The position numbers were made by a program, and so were the translations under genes. Below are positions 43,574 to 52,000 of a DNA stretch of 64,000 bases, in pieces (within the stretch, counting starts at the first letter, position 1; every line of letters begins with the position of its first letter). This DNA is from CAIQPV01 sp963719855 (GTDB lineage: Bacteria > Pseudomonadota > Gammaproteobacteria > Burkholderiales > Gallionellaceae): the NCBI GenBank assembly GCA_963719855.1, contig CAVRDK010000001.1, positions 248,001 to 312,000 of the forward strand, read 5' to 3'. The notes beneath the pieces were generated by a model. The model was not told the DNA's origin and did no database searches. It saw only the letters and a program-made list of their open reading frames with translations.

Positions 43574-44040
43574 TTCAGGTTTTCTCCAGTTGTACTTCGT
43601 TGGTCATCATGCCCATGGTAGTGCGGCGAAATCTGGCAGTTGTACTGCAGAAAACCTGCAAGAACACAACGTCAATTTGCAGAGATAAAAAACGTTGAAT
43701 GAACCGCCAGAGAACCCGATGCTATGGCGGCGCAGGATGGAGTGGCGTCCGAAATGTGACCAAAAAAGACGTATTTCGGACACGCAGGGCCGAACGCGGA
43801 AATTACGATGCACACCCATCAATCCATATCCATAAGGATTCAGCGCGCAGCAGTCATGATGGCTCCACGCTGAAGCTGGGAATATCAGGATATTGGCCTG
43901 GATTGATGACCTGAATGCTGTATTGCCCACACATATCGGGGAAATTTGAGGTCATCTGCGTTCAGATTTGCAGGAGAGCTGCCCAGAAGGATTCGTTGGG
44001 TTACGAATCCTGATCTTTAATAGTTGGAGTGAACTACATT
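43574..44040. other. Divergent region between PRTRC D and the MobI-like gene, candidate oriT
   Basis: The 467 bp gap contains the 35 bp dyad at 43747 and GGATTCGTTGGGTTACGAATCC (about 43988-44009), a 9 bp inverted repeat GGATTCGT/ACGAATCC with a short loop, and AT-rich spots near 43685. In SXT-like ICEs, oriT lies just upstream of mobI. An oriT here is inferred by analogy only. Confidence 0.5.
43747..43781. promoter_or_regulatory. 35 bp dyad, second copy of the 15695 element
   Basis: Arms GTCCGAAATGTGACC and GACGTATTTCGGAC are better paired than in the first copy. It has one more spacer base. It lies upstream of both PRTRC D and the MobI-like gene. Confidence 0.6.
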
Positions 44041-44532
44041 ATGGAAGAGTGGATTATGGAAGCAAGAGCGATGATACAGAGCCAACTGAAAGAGATATAC
44101 GAGAATGCCAAAGACCTCGGGAATCGCTACTTACAGGAAGTCATGGATACGAACAAGAGCAAGGATTGGAACCATAAAAACACGCTCCAGTTCCGGGCTC
44201 GCTTGAGTGAAAATGGCAATGCTCTTTCCCTTGAATGGTACTCCGTCGGCTGGCAAGGTAAGAAGGAAACTGGACGCAAGAAAAAGTGGACGTACATCCC
44301 AAAGCGCAACAAGAGTCGGCGGCGGGATGCGCAGATTTTTTCTTACTGCATGGACGACCTGCACCGACACACTGTGGGGTGGGATAATGAACTGGTTGAG
44401 GAAGTCGAGGCCGAAGCCAGTCGATATCGTCGTCAGGGGCATTATCTTTCCGACATGCTTGTTACTCTTGGTCGGTTGGAGCGGTTTACGATCGTGGGTA
44501 CCCAGGAAAGCCTGCCGGAGGAAGAGCAATGA
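44041..44532 (+). CDS. MobI-like conjugation protein
   Basis: The 163-residue basic protein matches the MobI family in outline: an N-terminal helix (QSQLKEIYENAKDLGNRYLQEV), a central LQFRARLSENGNALSLEWYSVGWQGKK and a helical tail (RRQGHYLSDMLVTLGRLERF). MobI is needed for oriT use by SXT and IncC plasmids, with no homology to relaxases. TGGAGTG precedes the start. It overlaps the next gene by 4 bp. Confidence 0.68.
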   Translation: MEEWIMEARAMIQSQLKEIYENAKDLGNRYLQEVMDTNKSKDWNHKNTLQFRARLSENGNALSLEWYSVGWQGKKETGRKKKWTYIPKRNKSRRRDAQIFSYCMDDLHRHTVGWDNELVEEVEAEASRYRRQGHYLSDMLVTLGRLERFTIVGTQESLPEEEQ

Positions 44533-44819
44533 ACAAGCTCCCTCGCTACATGCTGACCGACCAGTTCGATCTTGGAATGCTTTCTTCCCTGACCGCTGAC
44601 ATCACGCTGACTGAAATCTCTCTGGAAGACGTATGCCAAATCATCGAGGAGGCCGAGCGCGAGAAAGAGCTTGGACTTCATGGCGGCTGGGTTGATGCCG
44701 TAAAAAACAAGGGAGCGGTGAGCCTCGTACCCAATGGCCCGATTCTGCTCGTAGCTCGACCAGTAGAAACGGGTCAAGGTACGATCATGAAATGGGTGCA
44801 GGTCGAAGTCATCGACTGA
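44529..44819 (+). CDS. Hypothetical protein, 96 residues
   Basis: Coupled to the MobI-like gene (ATGA). The product (DQFDLGMLSSLTADITLTEISLEDVCQII... and GPILLVARPVETGQG) has an alpha/beta look and no clear motif. It weakly recalls the start of DUF1874 proteins but lacks their conserved His. Role unknown. Confidence 0.55.
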   Translation: MNKLPRYMLTDQFDLGMLSSLTADITLTEISLEDVCQIIEEAEREKELGLHGGWVDAVKNKGAVSLVPNGPILLVARPVETGQGTIMKWVQVEVID

Positions 44820-44887
44820 TTTTGTCATACTTGTCTGGAGTGTTAGCACCTCAACAAATAACCGGCATCAACAAGAAAATCTTCTAC

Positions 44888-45877
44888 TTACTTTATGGGG
44901 AGATCAAGCAGTTCGCCCCACTTGCCCACAAAACTTTCTGGAGTGTAGCCCCGCAACTGGCTGCGATTGGTACAAGTCGAGGCGGTTGAAAGAATGCGCC
45001 CTTCGCTTAATCCGGTGCGTTCCGCAAGTTTTTTGGCAGACAACGCAATTCTTTCAGGGGACGGCAAAGCGGAACTCAACATAAGGCTGCTTCGCTGAGT
45101 TTGGCTCTCCTTGAAAGCGGTGTTTAGCCCGGCGCTCCACCCGATGTTTATGGGTTTTTGTTTGATCGTTGCCGCTTGTTCTTTTCGCAACGCCTCATCT
45201 TTCTCCCATCTGGATTTGCTCTCCTGCAAGCGCCCGTCCAGTTTTGCTTGAGCTTTTTCTAAAGCGAGATCATGTTTTGGATGGTAAAGCCATCGCCGAA
45301 TATTCTCGTCCTCGAATATCGCCTTCTCCAGTAAATCTCTGGTCACCTGTCTGGATTTAAACTGCTCAAGGTTGATCTGAATTGATGGAATTCTTGTTTC
45401 GACAAGCCGCTCTCGCTTGTCAGGCATGAGCCGATGAAAAACCGTAACCTCAATGAGTATCTCGTGTCCTTTGAGTATTCCTATGGCATCAACATTGACA
45501 CCATCCAGATTTACCCCCGTTTTACATTCATCCAGTTTAACCAACTGACCTTTCAGAACAGGCTCACGCTCTTCCAAGAGGTGGCCATAGGCATCAACGC
45601 CAGAAGTCTTGGCAATCAACAATGGCAACAATAATTCCTTACGTTGTCGCAACATTTGTTTAGCCAATTCATGAATTGAGACTTCGTAACCTTCGGCACA
45701 CTTTTCACCCTTGGCATGGGCAAAGTGCCATTCTCGCTCCGTTCCTTGCTTTGCAAGTACCTCTACCTTGCAGCCAGGGCAGGCACAATTACAGGCCCGT
45801 CCACGCTCGACTTCATCTGGCGAAACAAGCTTTCCATCTGATAAGCGCGTGGCAAACGGCAATAGCAATGCAGTCAT
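44888..45877 (-). CDS. CoiA-like competence/nuclease family protein
   Basis: The 329-residue protein begins with the CoiA-like pattern: CACPGCKVEVLAKQGTEREWHFAHAKGEKC (zinc-ribbon and WHFAH), then a restriction-like nuclease region (VNVDAIGILKGHEILIEVTVFH with D and ExxV). CoiA-like proteins act on DNA in competence or mobile elements; the substrate is unknown. The C-terminus (about 250-329) is variable. It converges on the 44529 gene. Confidence 0.75.
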   Translation of the reverse strand: MTALLLPFATRLSDGKLVSPDEVERGRACNCACPGCKVEVLAKQGTEREWHFAHAKGEKCAEGYEVSIHELAKQMLRQRKELLLPLLIAKTSGVDAYGHLLEEREPVLKGQLVKLDECKTGVNLDGVNVDAIGILKGHEILIEVTVFHRLMPDKRERLVETRIPSIQINLEQFKSRQVTRDLLEKAIFEDENIRRWLYHPKHDLALEKAQAKLDGRLQESKSRWEKDEALRKEQAATIKQKPINIGWSAGLNTAFKESQTQRSSLMLSSALPSPERIALSAKKLAERTGLSEGRILSTASTCTNRSQLRGYTPESFVGKWGELLDLPIK

Positions 45878-46226
45878 GTGATTTTACTGGGCATGGTGGT
45901 TGTTTTTATTCCGCATAATATGCCGCCAATTTGAATTTCCGGCAACAAAGATTATTTGTTATGAATGGCTGTTGAAATCCGCGTAAATCTGGCGGCAAGG
46001 ATGGAACATGGATCGCGGGATAGCCACTGCATTCATTTTCTGCTGATTATCCGCATCATGCGTAATCAATGGCTCTTCAATTCGATTAGAATGTGAGCGG
46101 GGACAATCATTGTCAAAGTCTATTGAACAGCGTGGCAAATAAGTTAATTGAACTGGGCGTTTTGAAATTATCTACTCACATCATTTTGAAGCATCAACAT
46201 CTACCATTGGCTTCGCGGAGTTATAG
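45878..46226. other. Intergenic region before the defence island
   Basis: The 349 bp stretch is AT-richer than the backbone and contains no supported gene. It should hold the promoter of the helicase-methylase operon. Its position marks the left edge of the cargo. Confidence 0.45.
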
Positions 46227-49070
46227 ATGATTGACATGCCGCCAGCCCCCGGCGCACGGGTACTCATTCGTAACGAAGAGTGGATCGTCCGCAATGTAGA
46301 GCAATGCGACATGGGCGGGCATCAGCTCGAATGCATAGGCGTATCGGAAACGGTGCGTCATCGCGATGCCATCTTTCTTACCGCAATAGACACCGTCAAG
46401 ATACTCGATCCAAGAGAGACCGAACTCGTTAGCGATACCTCCCCGCGTTATATGTCGAGCCTGCTTTACCTTGAAGCACGGCTGCGCCAGACGGTGCCTA
46501 CTGATTCGGCCATTGCGCTGGGCCATCGTGGTGCCATGGATATATTGCCGTTTCAACTGGAACCCACACGCCGCGTATTGCAGCAACTTCGGCCACGTTT
46601 TCTCATTGCGGACGCGGTTGGACTTGGAAAAACGCTTGAAGCGGGGATTCTGGTCTCGGAACTCATGCGCAGGGGGAAAGGTCGCCGCATTCTGGTGGTC
46701 ACCACCAAGAGCATGATGCAGCAGTTTCAGAAAGAGTTCTGGTCGCGATTTTCAATTCCGCTGACTCGGCTCGATTCGGCGGGCATCCAGCGCATCCGGC
46801 GGCATTTGCCTTCCAACCACAATCCTTTTCACTACCACGATAAGACCATTATCTCGGTCGATACCCTCAAGCGGGATACCGAGTACCGGCACTATGTTGA
46901 GACAGCTTACTGGGACATCATTGTTATTGATGAAGCGCACAACGTTTCATTCAAGGGAAACCGAACCCTCAGTAATAAATTGGCTTCACTCCTGGCGCAT
47001 CGTTCAGATGCCTTGGTTCTGCTGACAGCAACACCGCATAGCGGCGACAAAGAAAGCTTCGCCAGCCTGATGCGGATGCTTGACCCCACCATCCTACCGC
47101 GCAAATCGGACTATATCAAACAAGATGTCGAGCACTTGTTCGTGCGCCGTTTCAAGAAAGATGTGCGTGATGAAATTCGGCAGGAGTTTCCTGAGAGACG
47201 AGTATTCCGCTTTCGCGCCAAGCCCAGTTCTGCCGAAGAACGCGCTTTTGCCACACTGGCGAATCTGAATCTGAATATTGATAAGGATAGGCGCACCGGT
47301 GCCGAGATGTTGTTTCGCACCATTCTGGAAAAATCGTTGCTATCTTCTCCCGCCGCCTGTGCGCAAACCGTGCGCGAGCGCATCAACCGCCTGAGCAAAA
47401 AAGATGCGTCACATCCTGACATTCCCATTCTCGATGAACTGCGTGTCGCAGTCGAAGCCATTGCGCCCGATGAGGTCAGCAAGCTGAATGAACTGGTGAA
47501 CCAACTGAAGAGTCACCTAACCTGGAAATGGCATTCGGACAATCCTGCCGACCGTTTGGTCGTATTCACCGAGCGCATCGAAACCCTCAAATTCTTGCGT
47601 GAGCATTTAGCCAAAAAGCTGGGGCTGAAAGATAACGCCGTCGCCGTTCTGCATGGCCAGTTGCCGGATACTGAGATTACAAAAACTGTCGATGATTTTG
47701 GTCGCACCCTATCGCCGTTACGTCTGCTAATTGCGTCTGATGTCGCATCCGAAGGCATCAACCTGCATTTCCAATCGCACCGCATCGTACATTTCGACAT
47801 TCCTTGGTCGTTGATGGTGTTCCAGCAGCGCAACGGGCGCGTTGACCGTTATGGGCAGGCAGAGACTCCGCTGATCGCCTACCTGCTGAACGAAACCGAA
47901 AATCCCAAGATTCGCGGCGATATGCGAATTCTCGAAATCCTGACGGAGAAAGATGAGCAAGCTGCCAAGAATATCGGCGATCCGTCCATCTTCATGGGGC
48001 TCTACGATGAAGAGGCCGAGACTCAACGCGTTGCACAGGCACTCGAAAACAGTGAAGCACCGGAAGCATTTGAAGCGACACTGAAAGCAGAAGATGACGG
48101 GCTCGATTGGTTGGACTCCCTCATGGGTGGCGGCGAACCATCGCCGGTAGCTCCAGCCGAACCCCGAAAACCGCTCTCTCTGTTCCTGAGCGACTTCGAA
48201 TATGCACGCAACGGACTCGAATTTTTGCACCAGCATGGCCGACTGGCGCACCAGCCAAGAGCAGATGAGCGCCATCAAACCATCGAGCTTCAACCTGACG
48301 ATGATCTTGACCGTTTTCTGAAGCAGCAGCTTTCTCCAGAAATGCGTTCGACCGACCACGTCTATGCTCTCAGCGCTAATACCGAGGTGGTGAAGAATGC
48401 CATCAAGACTGCGCGCGATGGTGATGCTTGGCCGGCAATCCATCACCTTTGGGCGTTGCACCCCATGTTGCAATGGCTCGATTTCAAATTGCTGTCATTG
48501 GTCGGTCGCCAACGGGCACCCGTTATCCGAGTACCGCGCGGCATTGCCGCAGGAGAATCTCTGGTGCTGATCTCGGCACTGATTCCAAATCGTCGGGGTC
48601 AGCCGGTGTTGAACGATTGGTTCGCAGTGCGAGTTGGCTCAAATGGCACGGTAATGGGCAAGTTATCTTTTGATGAGTTGATCAAAACCACAGGGCTTGG
48701 GCTTGAAGAGTTTCCCAATGCGGGCAATCCATTTGATGCCAAAACCCTGCAAGCGCTGCTACCGCCCGCGCTGGATTATGCCGGGTTACGCATGGTAGAA
48801 AAACAAAAGCTGTTTAGCGCACAGATGCGCGAGCGTGCCTCGGTGGAACTCTCGCGCCTGGACAAATTGCGTGGGCAACATCTCCAGCAGCTTGAACTGG
48901 ATTTTCAAGCCGTGAGTGACACCCCGCTGGCCAAAGTTGCCGCGCACAAGCAAACCCAACGGGTACACGAGATTGACAACCTGTTTGATGAATATAAACG
49001 CTGGGTCAGCCTGACGCTTGAGCTGGACGCTCGTGCGCACATGACTGTTGCTGCGGTATTGATTTCATAA
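46227..49070 (+). CDS. SNF2-family helicase (DrmD/RapA-like)
   Basis: The 947-residue protein is a superfamily 2 SNF2 helicase: ADAVGLGKTLEAG (about 128-140), VIDEAHN (about 231-237), TATPHSGDK (about 270), a helicase C domain with ASDVASEGINLHFQ and QRNGRVDRYGQ (about 531-541), and a long helical C-terminus. It is of the size and type found as DrmD in class 1 DISARM and sits 10 bp before a giant adenine methylase, as drmD does before drmMI. The assignment to DISARM is inferred from this pair. Confidence 0.82.
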   Translation: MIDMPPAPGARVLIRNEEWIVRNVEQCDMGGHQLECIGVSETVRHRDAIFLTAIDTVKILDPRETELVSDTSPRYMSSLLYLEARLRQTVPTDSAIALGHRGAMDILPFQLEPTRRVLQQLRPRFLIADAVGLGKTLEAGILVSELMRRGKGRRILVVTTKSMMQQFQKEFWSRFSIPLTRLDSAGIQRIRRHLPSNHNPFHYHDKTIISVDTLKRDTEYRHYVETAYWDIIVIDEAHNVSFKGNRTLSNKLASLLAHRSDALVLLTATPHSGDKESFASLMRMLDPTILPRKSDYIKQDVEHLFVRRFKKDVRDEIRQEFPERRVFRFRAKPSSAEERAFATLANLNLNIDKDRRTGAEMLFRTILEKSLLSSPAACAQTVRERINRLSKKDASHPDIPILDELRVAVEAIAPDEVSKLNELVNQLKSHLTWKWHSDNPADRLVVFTERIETLKFLREHLAKKLGLKDNAVAVLHGQLPDTEITKTVDDFGRTLSPLRLLIASDVASEGINLHFQSHRIVHFDIPWSLMVFQQRNGRVDRYGQAETPLIAYLLNETENPKIRGDMRILEILTEKDEQAAKNIGDPSIFMGLYDEEAETQRVAQALENSEAPEAFEATLKAEDDGLDWLDSLMGGGEPSPVAPAEPRKPLSLFLSDFEYARNGLEFLHQHGRLAHQPRADERHQTIELQPDDDLDRFLKQQLSPEMRSTDHVYALSANTEVVKNAIKTARDGDAWPAIHHLWALHPMLQWLDFKLLSLVGRQRAPVIRVPRGIAAGESLVLISALIPNRRGQPVLNDWFAVRVGSNGTVMGKLSFDELIKTTGLGLEEFPNAGNPFDAKTLQALLPPALDYAGLRMVEKQKLFSAQMRERASVELSRLDKLRGQHLQQLELDFQAVSDTPLAKVAAHKQTQRVHEIDNLFDEYKRWVSLTLELDARAHMTVAAVLIS

Positions 49071-49080
49071 TGGATAAAGT

Positions 49081-52000
49081 ATGGCCTTCCCGCTAACCGG
49101 CATCGAAAACGCCAACGACTTCTACAGCCAGCACTATCTCGATGAGGTGCTGGAGAATGATCTCAAGGACTTGTTCGCCCGTTGGCAGGAACAGGGTAGC
49201 GCCTCGCCTGTCGCGCGTTTGCGGGGTATGGCAGGAGAATATTTCCGTCTGCGCGACCGCTCGCTCAAGGCCCGTACACTGGCAGACCGAGTCACGCTAC
49301 TGAATGAACTGGCCGAGCAATTGCTCAATGCCTTGGGTTATGACTTGCAGCCGGAAACAGTTGCATTTGAAGCCGGAGACCTGCCCGTGCTGGCCTGTTA
49401 CCGCAGTGCTGACGGCAACCCGGCGCTGGTCATTGCACTCGCACCGATGGAAATGGGGGCGACCGAAGACGAATGGGCGGTATTGAATGCAGCACCGCTG
49501 GCACCCAGAGATTCCGTTGAGTCTGGTTACTCATTTATCCCAGACATGGATTGGGAGACGGCCACCAGCAAAATTGTCTTTGGTGATACACATCCGCCGC
49601 GCTGGCTACTGCTACTTGGGCATAACGAGCTGGTGGTGATCGAGCGTAGCAAATGGGCCAGAAAGGCACTGCTACGGTTCGAATTGCCGGAAATTTTCGG
49701 CCCGAGAGATGAAAAGCTATTCCGTGCGACAGCGGCGCTGGCGAGCAAGGAATCTATTCTGCCCACCGAAGGCATTGCCCTGCTCGATACGTTGGACAGT
49801 AATTCCCACAAGCATGCCTTTGGCGTTTCTGGCGAACTCAAGTACGCGCTACGCGAGGCCATTGAGCTGATCGGGAATGAAGCCATCCGCTATAAACGCG
49901 AAATCGCCAAGGAAAAGCTGTTTGAGCGGAACGATATTGATCTGGCGTCCGAGCTATCCCGCGAATGCCTCACCTTTATGTACCGGATGCTGTTTCTGAT
50001 GTATCTGGAGGCGCGCCCCGAGCTGGGCTATGCCCCCGTCCAGGCGGCAGCCTACCTGCGCGGCTATAGTCTGGAGCACCTGCGCGACATGGAAAATCTA
50101 TCGCTGACCACACCTGAAGCACTGGAAGGCACATACATTCACGAATCGCTGCAAACATTGTTCGAGCTCATCTGGAAAGGTTTTCCAGCCCAAGCCAATG
50201 TTACGGGTGGTTTGGATTTGGGCGGCACTATCAACAATGGTTTCCGGCTGGCACCGTTGCAGGGCCACTTATTCGATACGACCAAGCTGAAAATCTTGAA
50301 CTCGGTCAAGCTGCGTAATCGGGTCATGCAGAAAGTCATCCGGCTGATGTCGCTGGCGGAGGCCAAAGGCCGTGGCAAAGCCGGGCGTATCTCTTACGCT
50401 CAACTGGGTATCAACCAGTTGGGCGCTGTGTATGAATCCCTGCTGTCTTTCCGTGGATTCTTTGCCGAAGAAGAATTGTACGAAGTGAAATCCGCAGGCA
50501 AGAACAAAGCGCCAGAACGTGATGAGGAAGACGAGGATAACGAAGAGGAGGAAGCTCCTATGCGCAGCAGTGGCGGGGAAGAGGCATTCGATCCGCTGGC
50601 CGCTGCCTGGTTTGTGCCCGCCCGTGAGGCAGATCAATACACCGATGCCGAAAAACTTTTCAATGGCGAGCCACGTAAATATCCAAAAGGCACTTTCATT
50701 TACCGATTGGCGGGTCGGGCGCGCGAGAAAAGTGCGTCCTATTACACCCCGGAAGTGCTGACCCAGTGCTTGGTGAAATACGCTCTCAAGGAATTGCTGA
50801 AGGACATCAAGCAGGCTGACGATATTCTGAGCCTTACCGTGTGTGAACCGGCAATGGGTTCGGCAGCGTTCTTGAATGAAGCCATTAACCAGCTTGCCGA
50901 GGAATACCTGCAACGCAAACAAAAGGAGCGGGGAGATACCATCGCTCACGACAATTACGCGCGGGAAAAGCAGCGCGTCAAAATGTACCTCGCCGACAAC
51001 AACGTATTCGGGGTGGACTTGAACCCCATTGCCGTGCAGCTTGCCGAAGTTTCCTTATGGCTTAACGCTATCTTCGAAGGCGCGCATGTTCCTTGGTTCG
51101 GCATGCAACTCGTCAACGGCAATTCTCTGGTGGGATGCAGGCGCGAGGTGTTTTCCACCGCACAACTCAGCCCTGGTAAAGGTGAAAAAGATCAATCCGA
51201 GCGAGACTGGCGCTGTGCCGCACCGGAACGGATTCCATTCAGCCAAGATAACAAGGCCGTTCGCACTGAGCCAGTCGAAGGGCAGCCCGAAGCAAACCTG
51301 AAAAACCACCAAATCTGGCATTTCCTTCTCCCCGATCCCGGCATGGCGAGCGCGACCGACAAGGTGTTAAAGAGCCTTGAACCTGCTCACATGGAACGGC
51401 TGAAGAAGTGGCGAGCGAAGTTCAGCGCCCCCTTGGAAAAGGACGAAATCGCCCGCGCCCAAAAACTATCGCAACAGGTCGAACTTCTCTGGCAACAACA
51501 CGCGCAAGAATTGGCTCGTATACGGGAACTCACTTCAGATGAACTCCACGTCTGGCCTGACCCAACGCCCAACCGAGCACCCTCCACCACAAGCGAGAAG
51601 GATGAAGTGTGGGCGCGTGAGATGCTGTCCGAGCGGGTGAAAAACGCATCTCCCTATCGCCGCTTGAAACTGGTGATGGATTATTGGTGTGCGCTGTGGT
51701 TCTGGCCTGTTACCGAAGCCGAAAAACTGCCCAACCGCGAGGAATGGTGGCACGATCTGGAGTTGCTGGTGCATGGCAGCGCCTCGCTCGCACCAGAGAT
51801 TGGGGACGATATGTTTCCCGAGACCCAGCCGCAGGCACGTCTAAGTCTGGAAGTTGAGCGAGACCGTCACGGGCATGTCAATCTGGATGTGCTGCTGAAA
51901 ACCAATGAGCGTTTGCGCTTGGCTCAATCTCTGGTTGAGCAGCACAAGTTTTTGCACTGGGAATTGGAATTTGCCGACATTTTCCAGCAGAACGGTGGTT

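Noticed and set aside
44529..44819. DUF1874 (anti-CRISPR ring nuclease-like) protein
   Set aside because: The start is vaguely similar, but the conserved His segment of that family is missing.
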